A stretch of 64,000 nucleotides of DNA from Nostoc sp. 'Peltigera membranacea cyanobiont' N6 (lineage in GTDB: Bacteria; Cyanobacteriota; Cyanobacteriia; Cyanobacteriales; Nostocaceae), in contig NZ_CP026681.1 of assembly GCF_002949735.1 (NCBI RefSeq), positions 1,674,001-1,738,000 of the forward strand, in the 5' to 3' direction. Positions 26,043 through 34,632 of this stretch are shown here, in pieces. The translations under genes and the position numbers were made by a program. The notes under the pieces are model-generated. The model saw nothing but the letters and a program-made list of their open reading frames with translations, was not told the DNA's origin and did no database searches. Position 1 is the first letter of the stretch, and each line of letters begins with the position of its first letter.

Positions 26043-26468
26043 ATGCATTCTGAAGTCTTTCTTGATACATCATTTGCCATTGCTTTATCTGCACCGAGCG
26101 ATCGCTTGCATGACCGAGCCTTACATCTGGCTAAAATGTTACAAGCGGCAGAAACTCGTCTGGTGACAACACAGGCGGTAATGTTGGAAATTGGCAATGC
26201 CTTATCCCAACAACCTTATCGCCAAGCGGCAATCACATTATTAAATTCTCTAGTAGCAGACTCCAAAGTAGAAATTGTCCCCCTCTCCCAGGAACTCTAC
26301 GAACGCGCTTTCGAGTTATATCGGGAACAAACAGAGAAAGAATGGGGATTTGTGGATTGCGTATCTTTTATTGTGATGCAATATAGCGGAATCACTGAAG
26401 CCCTGACTGCTGATGAGCATTTTCAACAAGCTGGATTTCGAGCATTACTGCGAGAAAATTTGCCTTAA
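26043..26468 (+). CDS. PIN-domain toxin (VapC-like ribonuclease)
   Basis: 141 residues. The PIN acidic residues are in place: D in FLDTSFAIAL, E in AVMLEIGNAL, D in WGFVDCVSF and D in LTADEHFQQAGF. Such toxins cleave specific RNAs when freed from the antitoxin. It sits seven bases after the antitoxin gene, and both frames are intact, so the module looks functional. Confidence 0.88.
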   Translation: MHSEVFLDTSFAIALSAPSDRLHDRALHLAKMLQAAETRLVTTQAVMLEIGNALSQQPYRQAAITLLNSLVADSKVEIVPLSQELYERAFELYREQTEKEWGFVDCVSFIVMQYSGITEALTADEHFQQAGFRALLRENLP

Positions 26469-26469
26469 G

Positions 26470-26545
26470 GATTGGGAATTGGGAATTGGGAATTGGTTAT
26501 TCTACAAATGACAAATGACTAATGACAAATGACTAACGACAATTA
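26470..26545. repeat. STRR block (GGGAATT and TAATGACAAA types)
   Basis: Four GGGAATT heptamers are followed by ATGACAAATGACTAATGACA-type units, placed between the PIN toxin and the metallophosphoesterase. Confidence 0.85.
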
Positions 26546-26596
26546 AATATTTCGTTACAATCAGCGTGTGCATTAGGCATTGAAGAGTTATCAGCC

Positions 26597-28168
26597 ATGA
26601 AATTGATTTCCGATCCACCGATTCCTGTGAAAATTCAAAAGATGAAGGAACGGGTGCGGTGGATGCATCCAAGTTTTGTGCAACGGGGAATTGACCAAAC
26701 CAGTATGGTTATTGACGATGGCAGGGAAGATAGTCCAGAATTTTCCTTTATGGTTATTGGTGATTCTGGTACTCAATCCCATTATCGACACCACCCCCAA
26801 CGAAAGGTTGCCGAATTGATGCTGACTCACCGAGATGATTGCAGTTTTGTGTTGCACACAGGTGATGTAATCTATGTGGTTGGTTCTCAAGAATTTTATT
26901 CAACAAACTTTATTGAGCCTTATCGGGAATTTCTTGTCGGTGGTAATAACCCGAACAGCATTCCTTACGATCGCATGGTGTTTAATCTGCCGTTCTTGCC
27001 AGTACCAGGTAATCATGATTACTATGATGTACCCTTGATGTACCGTTTATTTACTGGAACAACATCTTCATTACGTCGCCTGTTCCGCTACAAAGATATT
27101 GAGATTGGCTGGCATGGATCGTATCAAGGTAATGCTTATGCACGAGCATTTATGGATTATACCCAAGCGATCGCTTCCCCACAAGAATTAGAACGTCATT
27201 TAGATAAACACTATACTGCTAAGACTGGTACAGGGCGGTGTTTGCGTTACCAACCCGGACAGTTTACCCGTTTACCCAATCGCTATTACACCTTTCGTTA
27301 CGGCGGAATTGACTTTTTCGCACTGGATTCCAATACTTTTAATACACCATCACCTTTACCTGCAACTCAAGAAGGGCAAATTTACCGCCGAGAATTGCAA
27401 AAACGTCGCCAGGAAATAGATCGAGAAGAATTGCAGATTTTGGGAATCTGCGATGGACTAAACCCAGATAAACCCACCGAAGCGGAACAACTTGATGAAC
27501 TTACCGCCAAATTAGATCAAATAGACGAGATCAAAATCGATATTGAAAAACAATTGGCATCTGAGAAAATGCCTGAGATCGATTTTGAACAACTTGAATG
27601 GTTGCGAAGCAGACTTATTGAATCTTGGAACACCTCCGAAGTACGCGGACGTGTAATCTTTTTCCATCATCCGCCTTATGTTACTGAGGCTACCAAGTGG
27701 AATCAGGCACAAACCTTGGCGGTTCGCCACCGCTTGCGCTGGGTGTTTGAACGAGTGGCAGAAACTCTTGGTTCTCTAATTAAAGAACGTCCCATAGTCG
27801 ATTTGATTTTAAATGGTCACGCTCACTGTTTGGAGCATCTTTGCACAACTGATACCGGATTTGCTGACTCTCACATTAACTGCATTATCTCTGGTGGTAG
27901 TGGTCATCGTCCTCGCTATCAACGGCGAGAGGGAACTGAATTGATGGAGATTTTTACGGAAATAGCAGATAAACCGACTCGGAAAGTTGCCGATTCAAAG
28001 CTTTTTGTTGGTCGTCATGATTACAATCTCCAAAAGAGATTGCCTTACTCATCTGTGCGGATTGATGTTTTGGCTGGTACTCCACCCAAGTTTACCATCA
28101 GACCGTTGGTTACAGAACGAGTTGGGGATGAGTGGTGTAACCGCGAACTTGAACCTTTTGTGATTTAA
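26597..28168 (+). CDS. Calcineurin-like metallophosphoesterase
   Basis: 523 residues. The dinuclear-metal motifs appear in order: MVIGDSG (about residue 56), LHTGDVIY (about 90), VPGNHDYYD (138-144), FFHHPPY and LNGHAHC. It lacks a signal peptide and therefore is probably cytosolic. A charged, Glu/Lys-rich stretch (about residues 270-330) between the GNHD and HHPPY motifs is an insertion that may form a helical cap. The phosphoester substrate cannot be read from sequence. It is monocistronic and preceded by STRR repeats. Confidence 0.85.
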   Translation: MKLISDPPIPVKIQKMKERVRWMHPSFVQRGIDQTSMVIDDGREDSPEFSFMVIGDSGTQSHYRHHPQRKVAELMLTHRDDCSFVLHTGDVIYVVGSQEFYSTNFIEPYREFLVGGNNPNSIPYDRMVFNLPFLPVPGNHDYYDVPLMYRLFTGTTSSLRRLFRYKDIEIGWHGSYQGNAYARAFMDYTQAIASPQELERHLDKHYTAKTGTGRCLRYQPGQFTRLPNRYYTFRYGGIDFFALDSNTFNTPSPLPATQEGQIYRRELQKRRQEIDREELQILGICDGLNPDKPTEAEQLDELTAKLDQIDEIKIDIEKQLASEKMPEIDFEQLEWLRSRLIESWNTSEVRGRVIFFHHPPYVTEATKWNQAQTLAVRHRLRWVFERVAETLGSLIKERPIVDLILNGHAHCLEHLCTTDTGFADSHINCIISGGSGHRPRYQRREGTELMEIFTEIADKPTRKVADSKLFVGRHDYNLQKRLPYSSVRIDVLAGTPPKFTIRPLVTERVGDEWCNRELEPFVI

Positions 28169-28208
28169 CAAAAAACCTCCTGATCTAGCCTTGCACAATT
28201 ATCTAAAT

Positions 28209-28347
28209 GTGAGTTCGATGAACCTCTCCCTCCCAGATTCCCTCTCCGAAACGGAAAGGAAGGAGTAGAAAAAATTAGGCTTTTTGCTCCCCTCTCCGAT
28301 GCGGAGAGGGGCTGGGGGAGAGGTCAAAAAAGATTTGTCGAACTCAC
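28209..28347. mobile_element. MITE-like dispersed element, about 140 bp
   Basis: The ends GTGAGTTCGA (28209-28218) and TCGAACTCAC (28338-28347) are perfect inverted complements, continuing inward as TGAACCTCTCC against GGAGAGGTCA. The interior carries two CTCTCCGA...CGGAGAGG hairpins. A second copy lies at 39492-39622 and a right-end remnant near 25600-25690. Confidence 0.65.
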
Positions 28348-28418
28348 GTTATCTTAAGTCGTGGTTTTTGCAAGCGTTTATATCTTAATCTGGAATAGAG
28401 TTTTGATAATTTCAGATT

Positions 28419-29177
28419 ATGGCAGGACATAGTAAATGGGCAAATATTAAGCGCCAAAAAGCCGTAGTAGATGCAAAAAAGGGTAAAACCTTCACTCAGT
28501 TATCGTGGGCGATTATCGTAGCGGCTAGAAGTGGCGTACCAGATCCGGCGCTAAATTTTCAACTTCGCACGGCAATTGACAAGGCAAAGGCAGCGAGTAT
28601 CCCCAATGATAATATTGAACGAGCGATCGCTAAAGGTGCAGGCACTTTTGGGGGGGATAACGCTATCTTTGAATCGATTCGCTACGAAGGTTACGGCCCT
28701 AGTGGTGTAGCGATTTTAATTGAAGCCCTCACAGATAATCGCAATCGCACTGCTGCTGACTTACGTGTAGCTTTTAGTAAAAATGGTGGCAATCTTGGTG
28801 AAACAGGTTGCGTTAGCTGGATGTTCGATCAAAAAGGCGTTTGTCTAGTACAGGGTGCGATCGACGAAGAACGGCTTTTAGAAGCATCCCTTGAAGGCAA
28901 TGCCGAGTCTTATGAGATGACTGAAGATAATATGGCTGAGGTTTTTACTGATATTGGCAATTTAGAAACCCTAAGTCAGACACTCAAAAATCAAGGCTTT
29001 AAGGTGACTGATGCCGAATTTCGCTGGATTCCTAGTAATAGTGTAGAAGTTCCCGATCCAGATCGGGTGCGATCGCTTTTCAAGTTAATTGATACTCTAG
29101 AAGGCTTGGATGATGTGCAAAATGTCACAGCTAATTTTGATATAGCAGAAGAATTGATGGATATCAGTTTTTCTTAA
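28419..29177 (+). CDS. YebC/PmpR-family regulatory or translation-associated protein
   Basis: 252 residues starting MAGHSKWANIKRQKAVVDAK, the invariant YebC N terminus. NFQLRTAIDKAKAASIPNDN and IERAIAKGAG follow, as does the GYGPSGVAILIEALTDNRNR core. YebC proteins have been described as DNA-binding regulators and, more recently, as ribosome-associated factors that relieve stalling at difficult sequences. The length and all conserved blocks are normal. Confidence 0.95.
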   Translation: MAGHSKWANIKRQKAVVDAKKGKTFTQLSWAIIVAARSGVPDPALNFQLRTAIDKAKAASIPNDNIERAIAKGAGTFGGDNAIFESIRYEGYGPSGVAILIEALTDNRNRTAADLRVAFSKNGGNLGETGCVSWMFDQKGVCLVQGAIDEERLLEASLEGNAESYEMTEDNMAEVFTDIGNLETLSQTLKNQGFKVTDAEFRWIPSNSVEVPDPDRVRSLFKLIDTLEGLDDVQNVTANFDIAEELMDISFS

Positions 29178-29289
29178 TCAATATTCACATAGCATCATAC
29201 CCCATAAATATGCTCAGGCGCGATGCCCATAGTGAGTCTTGCCTACGGTACGCTGGCACGACTGAGCGTCATCACCCGTCAGTCTAAAA

Positions 29290-29345
29290 GATATAGATGA
29301 TGTGCAAAATATTACATTTAGCCTCTGAGATAGCAGAGGCAACAA
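29290..29345. repeat. Degenerate partial copy of the yebC 3' end
   Basis: GATGATGTGCAAAATATTAC then ATTTAGCC-TGAGATAGCAGAGG resembles 29109-29155 inside yebC (GATGATGTGCAAAATGTCAC then GCTAATTTTGATATAGCAGA). The copy lies about 115 bases after the yebC stop and is not coding. The rest of 29178-29500 has no gene that I can support. Confidence 0.5.
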
Positions 29346-29625
29346 GCATCACATATAGCAAAGCATTGAGCGCAAACCCAGTTAATTTAAGGCTTTCAGC
29401 AATCAATACTATCCTAACCTACGTGACTACAGTCATATCAAGGTATTTACCTAGATTCGGAGAGAAGGCTCCCGCCATAATCTGTGATTTGGCGGCGAGA
29501 TGAATCGAGGGCGAAAAACTCAACATTCCACAAGCATAACTGACTGAAAGTCAGTGAGAGAAGGGAAATAGTTGAGTTTTTCGCTTTCTCCATGTTATGA
29601 TTACGCTATTGAGTTGAGCGTAAAA

Positions 29626-31003
29626 ATGCTGGTATTTGAAGCAAAGCTCGTTGGAACGAATGAGCAGTATGGAAAGCTGGATGAAGCTATCCGTACTGCT
29701 CGTTTTGTTCGGAACAGTTGCGTTCGATACTGGATGGACAATAAGGGCATTGGTAAATACGAGTTGAGCGCATATTGCGCTGTACTTGCTGCTAAGGAAG
29801 CTGATTTTCCATTCGCTGCAAAGCTTAATTCGATGGCAAGACAGGCTAGCGCTGAAAGGGCGTGGTCTGCAATCGCTCGGTTCTTTGATAACTGTAAAAA
29901 AGGTAAACCAGGGAAAAAAGGATTTCCTAAGTTTAAGAAAGAACAAACGCACGGTTCTGTTGAGTACAAAACTTGTGGATGGCGACTTGATGATGACCGC
30001 AGGTATATCACTTTTTCTGATGGGTTCAAAGCAGGAACCTTTAAACTTTGGGGAACCCGTGACCTGCATTTCTACCAACTTAAACAGTTCAAAAGAGTGC
30101 GGGTTGTGCGTCGTGCTGACGGGTATTATGCCCAGTTTTGCATTGACCAAGAACGAGTAGAGAGGCGAGAACCAACGGGTAAAACCATTGGTATTGATGT
30201 TGGTTTGAACCACTTCTACACCGATAGTAACGGGGAGACAGTCGCCAATCCCAGACATCTTCGTAAAAGTGAAAAGGTGATTTCCGTCAATAAATCTACC
30301 ATCGCTGTTGGTTTCGACTTCGCTCAACCAACTAAGGGATAGAGAGTTGAGCGAACTCGAAATTCATCAACCTGGGTATATTCTTTGTCAGAAATCACCA
30401 AAGTCTTTGAGGCGACTGCAACGCCGGATGTCTAAGACTAAAAAAGGTTCTCAAAATAGAGTCAAGTTCAGGAATAAACTTGCGCGTCTTCACCTCAAAG
30501 TAAGTCGCCAGCGTAAAGACTTTGCTGTAAAGACAGCAAGGTGCGTGGTGAGGTCTAGCGACCTCGTGGCGTATGAAGATTTGATGGTGCGGAATATGGT
30601 TAAGAATCATCGATTGGCTAAGTCGATTAGTGACGCTTCCTGGTCGCTGTTTCGTGAATGGGTTGAGTATTTCGGTAAAGTTTTTGGTGTGGTAACTGTT
30701 GCAGTTCCACCCCACTACACTTCGCAGAATTGCTCGAATTGTGGTCAAGTCGTCAAAAAGACTCTTAGCACTAGAACTCATATTTGTCCTCATTGTGGAC
30801 ATACTCAAGACCGGGACCAGAACGCGGCGCGGAACATATTAGAAAAAGGATTGAGTACGGCGGGTCACGTCGGAACTAACGCCTCTGGAGAGACCGATCA
30901 ATACTTGAGTGAGGCAACTCATAAAAGCAAATCAACTCGTGGAAAGAGGAAACCCAAAGAGCGATCTTTGGAATCCCCCGCTGTATCAGGTACTCCTGAT
31001 TAG
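29626..31003 (+). pseudogene. tnpB: RNA-guided nuclease TnpB, interrupted by a mini-insertion
   Basis: The N-terminal half starts at the ATG at 29626 (LVFEAKLVGTNEQYGKLDEA) and runs to the first RuvC motif GIDVGLNHFYTD. The frame then enters an insertion at 30276-30399 and stops at 30342. The C-terminal half restarts after the insertion with SLRRLQRRMSKTKKG and retains the RuvC Glu (VAYEDLMVRN), a zinc ribbon (CSNCGQ, CPHCGH) and the final RuvC Asp in DRDQNAARNI. Removing the insertion would give EK-SLRRLQRR, the usual sequence, so the parent gene was intact before insertion. As it stands, no single product has all three acidic residues. Confidence 0.85.
30276..30399. mobile_element. Mini-element inserted in tnpB (about 124 bp)
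   Basis: Perfect 9-bp terminal inverted repeats GGTGATTTC (30276-30284) and GAAATCACC (30391-30399). Inside lies a second inverted pair, TTCGACTTCGCTCAAC against GTTGAGCGAACTCGAA, a motif common in cyanobacterial intergenic DNA. The flanks read GTGAAAA on the left and AAAGTCTTTG on the right, consistent with a 3-bp AAA target duplication. It carries stop codons and no gene. Confidence 0.7.
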
Positions 31004-31145
31004 CGGTGGGAGGATGTCAATTAAAGTCATCTATCTGAGAATAGAGATAATTTAAAAATCACACGTAAGATTCACATAAATTACAAACTAATGACATACC
31101 GCTAGTAGATAGTTAGGCAATTGATTATTTGACGAGGAGTTTCAA

Positions 31146-31445
31146 ATGAATAAGTTCGCTAAAGCCTTACTTTTGGCTTTAATGTTAGCTGCACCTGTAG
31201 CTGTTTCTGCATCCACTGTTCAAGCTAAAACTACTTCTAGCGCGAATACAACTTACGCAACTGCTAAAGTTGCCAAATCCAAGACTGCAAAACGGCACAA
31301 ACACTACCGCCATCACAGCAAAGCTATTAGAAGTAAGTCTGTAGTTAAACAATCTGCACTTAAAAAACACGTTACTCCAACAGGTACAACTACCCCAGGT
31401 GCAACTACCCCACCCGCAGCTACACCAACCAACCCAAATAACTAA
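31146..31445 (+). CDS. Small secreted Lys/His-rich protein, paralogue 1
   Basis: 99 residues with a GAGGAG ribosome site. A signal peptide (NKFAKALLLALMLAAPVAVS, cleavage near VQAKT) is followed by a very basic segment (KTAKRHKHYRHHSKAIRSKS) and a Thr/Pro-rich tail with GTTTPGATTPPAATPTNPNN. It should be exported and strongly cationic; the His cluster might bind metal or interact with polyanions at the cell surface (inference). Its signal peptide is closely similar to that of the protein at 32056-32223. No known family. Confidence 0.75.
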   Translation: MNKFAKALLLALMLAAPVAVSASTVQAKTTSSANTTYATAKVAKSKTAKRHKHYRHHSKAIRSKSVVKQSALKKHVTPTGTTTPGATTPPAATPTNPNN

Positions 31446-31448
31446 TTC

Positions 31449-31553
31449 TGAACTTACGCATTGAAAATCTCAAACCTCGATTCTTTTTCAAAAGGGGAAT
31501 ATTAAAAATATTCTTAAAAAGGGGTTTGGGGGATCTATTATGCGTAAATTATA
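31449..31553. repeat. MITE-like inverted-repeat element
   Basis: AACTTACGCA (31451-31460) and TGCGTAAATT (31540-31549) are inverted complements at nine of ten positions around an AAAAAGGGG-rich core. The element starts directly after the stop codon of the preceding gene. Confidence 0.5.
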
Positions 31554-31786
31554 ATTATTATTCATGAAAGTAAATAGCTGTTTATCGACTCATATTTCGC
31601 AAAGCCGCCAGACGTTTACTTGATATTTGATTAATAATAAGACGACGCAGACTATAAACCTTGATTCATGAGTATTTGACTACTCAGATATGATTTATAT
31701 AGTTGCTACTAACTTTAATATTTTTTAGTAGTTATATAGCAAGTTTATTTTCTACTACTTTCTAAATACATACCATACAATTTAGA

Positions 31787-31815
31787 CCTACTGCGGATCG
31801 CAGCAGGTTTTTTTA
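31787..31815 (+). terminator. Intrinsic terminator in a gene-free stretch
   Basis: CCTACTGC / GCAGCAGG forms an 8-bp stem with one mismatch, followed directly by TTTTTTT. It is about 340 bases after the 99-residue gene and 240 bases before the next, so it may end a long 3' UTR or a separate small RNA. No protein gene is seen in 31446-32055. Confidence 0.65.
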
Positions 31816-32055
31816 TTTGGTAGATTTCTCTAAAATAGAAAATTATGCTTATTTCATCCAAAAATTAATCCTAGATAATTGCCGAAAGGCTTCAGCTATT
31901 TTTCTCTGTAGAGTAATAAATATTCATGTCTTTTTTAGATGCTAATATCGGCAAAAATATCCACAAAAACTTCATATAAATAACAAGAGAATGACATCTG
32001 TCTTTGTCATATTTAATTCATGGGTTCACTACACAAATGGAATCAAGGAAATCAC

Positions 32056-32223
32056 ATGAATAAGTTTGCTAAAGGTTTAGTTCTAGCTCTAGTACTTGCT
32101 ACTCCCATAGCCATTGCTGCACCAATGTTTCAAGCTGCACCAGCTTCAGCGGCTGTTAAGCATAAGCATCATACATATCATCACAAAGGTATTAAGAAAC
32201 ATCACATCAAAACACATCACTAA
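32056..32223 (+). CDS. Small secreted His/Lys-rich peptide, paralogue 2
   Basis: 55 residues from the ATG at 32056, preceded by AAGGAAATCAC; the frame is open 12 codons further upstream but without a better start. The signal peptide NKFAKGLVLALVLATPIAIA is close to that of the 99-residue protein upstream. Cleavage near PASAA leaves a mature peptide of about 22 residues that is almost only His, Lys, Thr and Tyr (VKHKHHTYHHKGIKKHHIK). Such a peptide could chelate transition metals or bind anionic polymers. A terminator follows. No known family. Confidence 0.75.
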   Translation: MNKFAKGLVLALVLATPIAIAAPMFQAAPASAAVKHKHHTYHHKGIKKHHIKTHH

Positions 32224-32345
32224 TAATCTCCTGCTGTCAAACACAGCATATTTAATGATTAGTTACACTTACTAGCGATAGTTGGTAGTAGCTCCGCAAC
32301 AAAATTTATACTTTATTTATCTGAAAATAAGTAAAGCTGTGTTAC

Positions 32346-32381
32346 CTCGCTGTTGTCCTCAGTCATCGGCGGGGTTTTTCA
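32346..32381 (+). terminator. Intrinsic terminator
   Basis: ACCTCGCTG pairs with CGGCGGGGT (two G-U pairs) and is followed by TTTTT. It lies about 120 bases after the His-rich peptide gene, co-directional with it. Confidence 0.6.
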
Positions 32382-32451
32382 ATGTTTGCTTGCTCTAAAG
32401 GGTGCGATCGCGTCAAAATAAGAGTTAAAGACGCTGTAACTTAACTTAACA

Positions 32452-33705
32452 ATGGCCACGCAGTTTGAGCAAATTTCCCCTCAACTAACACCGCCAGACT
32501 TGCGGGGATATGAATATGACTTGGTAATTGTCGGGGGTGGGATTATTGGGTTAACTCTAGCCTCTGCTTTAAAAGATTCTGGCTTGAATATCTTGCTGAT
32601 TGAAGCAAAAGTGGCTTCAATGGCGGTAGCCAAGGGACAAGCCTATGCAGTTCATCAGCTTTCGGCGCTAATTTACCAAGGAATTGGAGTTTGGGACAAG
32701 ATATTGCCTCAAATCGCCAAATATTGCCGAGTTCGTCTTTCTGATGCCGATTATCCCAATGTGGTGGAATTTACCACAGATGATATAGATACAGCAGAGT
32801 TGGGTTATGTGGCAGAACACCAAGCGCTGTTGCAGCCTTTGCAGGAATTTGTCCAAGATTGTCCAAATGTGACTTATTTATGTCCGGCTGAAGTGGTGAA
32901 TGCGGATTATCAGCAGGATATAGTCGCGATCGATATAAAGGTTGCCGATCGCTTACAGACAGTTCGCAGCAAATTACTGATAGCAGCAGATGGGGCGCGA
33001 TCGCCAATTCGTCAAGCTGCGGGAATCAAAACCTCTGGCTGGAAATATTGGCAGTCTTGCATCGTGGCATTTGTCAAACCAGAAAAACCGCACAATAACA
33101 CCGCTTACGAAAGATTTTGGTCTAGCGGGCCATTTGCAATTTTACCTTTACCGGGGAACCGTTGCCGCATTGTGTGGACAGCCCCCCACGAAGAAGCAAA
33201 AGCTTTATGTGCCCTAGATGATGAGCAATTTTTGGCAGAACTTACGCGTCGTTATGGCGATCAGATGGGAAAATTGGAATTACTAGGCGATCGCTTTGTC
33301 TTTCAGGTACAACTCATGCAAAGCGATCGCTATGTTCTCCCCCGACTAGCATTAATTGGTGATGCGGCGCATAATTGCCATCCAGTGGGCGGACAAGGTT
33401 TAAATCTGGGGATTCGAGATGCAGCAGCTTTGGCGCAAGTTCTCCAAACAGCGCACCAAGCGGGTAAAGATATTGGTGATATTCAGATTCTCAAAGGTTA
33501 TGAACGCTGGCGCAAGCTAGAGAATTTAACTATTTTAGGTTTCACCGACTTATTAGATCGGATGTTTTCTAATAACTTCTTACCTATAGTAGTGGTTCGT
33601 CGCTTGGGTTTATGGTTTTTACAGCGAGTCCCTGTATTAAAGGTGTTTATGCTGAAGTTGATGATTGGCTTGAAAGGACGAACTCCAGAATTGGCAAAAC
33701 GCTAG
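32452..33705 (+). CDS. FAD-dependent hydroxylase of the UbiH/VisC/COQ6 family
   Basis: 417 residues. The FAD-binding dinucleotide motif is DLVIVGGGIIGLTLASAL near residue 25, the DG motif is in AADGARSPIRQAAGI, and the GD motif is in RLALIGDAAHNCHPVGGQG. These three are diagnostic for aromatic hydroxylases of the UbiH type. In cyanobacteria a homologue is linked to quinone (plastoquinone) metabolism. It has no membrane span but has a hydrophobic C-terminal region. The 3' end overlaps the convergent Uma2 gene by four bases. Confidence 0.88.
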   Translation: MATQFEQISPQLTPPDLRGYEYDLVIVGGGIIGLTLASALKDSGLNILLIEAKVASMAVAKGQAYAVHQLSALIYQGIGVWDKILPQIAKYCRVRLSDADYPNVVEFTTDDIDTAELGYVAEHQALLQPLQEFVQDCPNVTYLCPAEVVNADYQQDIVAIDIKVADRLQTVRSKLLIAADGARSPIRQAAGIKTSGWKYWQSCIVAFVKPEKPHNNTAYERFWSSGPFAILPLPGNRCRIVWTAPHEEAKALCALDDEQFLAELTRRYGDQMGKLELLGDRFVFQVQLMQSDRYVLPRLALIGDAAHNCHPVGGQGLNLGIRDAAALAQVLQTAHQAGKDIGDIQILKGYERWRKLENLTILGFTDLLDRMFSNNFLPIVVVRRLGLWFLQRVPVLKVFMLKLMIGLKGRTPELAKR

Positions 33706-34322
33706 ATGACAGCAGCTTGAAAAATCTGGTTTGGGGTGAGATTCAATTCGGGAAAGGTTTGGGAGATAATAATCGCATTATCTCGAAACTTACTTATCTG
33801 ATATTCCCCATCAACCAAGTTACAAACGGTGATTGTCGGTTGTTTGGGATTGCCGATCAAATTACGTCCACCCAAGGCGGCATAATCGACAATCCAGTAT
33901 TCTGGGATACCCATCTCTTCATAGTCAGCGTATTTTAAATAGTAATCGTCCCGCCAGTTAGTTGATACAACCTCTATAGCCAAAGGGATCGATGCACCCA
34001 AACTTACGATAGATTGTTTTTGCCATAATTTTTCGTTTGCCAGATTTGCACGATTTAGCACCAACACATCTGGGAGATAACCAGAATCTTTTTCAGGAGG
34101 TCTAACTATAGCTTGGCTGGGCATGAAGTAGGGGAGGTCTAATCGGTCAAATTCAACTGTTACTTTTCTTGCTAAAAAACCCTTTACTTCTTCGTGTTCC
34201 CCTACTGGTTGTGCCATCTCAACAATTTCTCCTTTATGTAGTTCATAGCGAACTCGTCGATTTTCGGGTAGCCAATCGACGAATTCCTCAAAGGTTACTA
34301 ACTTAGGTATGGCTTGAGTCAT
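33702..34322 (-). CDS. Uma2-family (DUF820) predicted endonuclease
   Basis: 206 residues of the PD-(D/E)XK-fold Uma2 family that is heavily expanded in cyanobacteria. It shows TFEEFVDWLPENRRVRYELH, GEIVEMAQPVGEHE, YLPDVLVLNRANL, PLAIEVVSTNWRDDYYLKYA and YEEMGIPEYWIVD. The E in RYELHKG, the D in PDVLVL and the E-x-K-like segment EVVSTNWRDDY are the presumed active-site residues. The biological role is unknown; a link to mobile elements is suspected. It converges with the UbiH-like gene. Confidence 0.88.
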   Translation of the reverse strand: MTQAIPKLVTFEEFVDWLPENRRVRYELHKGEIVEMAQPVGEHEEVKGFLARKVTVEFDRLDLPYFMPSQAIVRPPEKDSGYLPDVLVLNRANLANEKLWQKQSIVSLGASIPLAIEVVSTNWRDDYYLKYADYEEMGIPEYWIVDYAALGGRNLIGNPKQPTITVCNLVDGEYQISKFRDNAIIISQTFPELNLTPNQIFQAAVI

Positions 34323-34487
34323 AGATGATAGAGAATTACTGAATCATAGAAATATTATCTCTAATTCAGCGATCGCATTGCTTGCAAATTAGCCTAACCT
34401 TTTACGGTGCGATCGCTGTAGCTGAAAATAAACGCTCACGAATTGGCTGCCCAAATAATGGAGAAATTGCTATAGCAAGTTTTGGGT

Positions 34488-34513
34488 GATGCGTTACGCT
34501 TCGCTAACGCATC
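34488..34513. repeat. REP-like palindrome, copy A
   Basis: GATGCGTTA / TAACGCATC arms around CGCTTCGC, continuing into CCTACAAGATTGGGCGATCGC. Same orientation as copy C at 35818; copy B at 35141 is inverted. Confidence 0.85.
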
Positions 34514-34632
34514 CTACAAGATTGGGCGATCGCACCATACAGAATCTTTAGCCAATCGCAATGCAATTATTATGCTTCCACGAGGGTACACTACCAGCAA
34601 CAAGTTTGCTTGACTTAGGAAGCTATGTAGTT

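Larger units (their letters stand above)
29505..31020 (+). mobile_element. IS605-type element encoding only TnpB, disrupted
   Basis: The left side has a perfect 14-bp inverted pair, GCGAAAAACTCAAC (29511-29524) and GTTGAGTTTTTCGC (29571-29584), around a smaller ACTGACT/AGTCAGT hairpin. The right side ends in the characteristic subterminal hairpin (30975-31010): CCCCCGCT / AGCGGTGGG with the inner stem ATCAGG/CCTGAT. No tnpA is present. In this transposon class the right end also encodes the guide RNA of TnpB. Boundaries are estimated. Confidence 0.75.

Noticed and set aside
29297..29503. 68-residue frame after yebC
   Set aside because: It begins in the degenerate yebC echo and has composition typical of non-coding DNA; no start signal.
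29551..30327. Long minus-strand frame opposite tnpB
   Set aside because: It is the antisense shadow of the TnpB N-terminal half.
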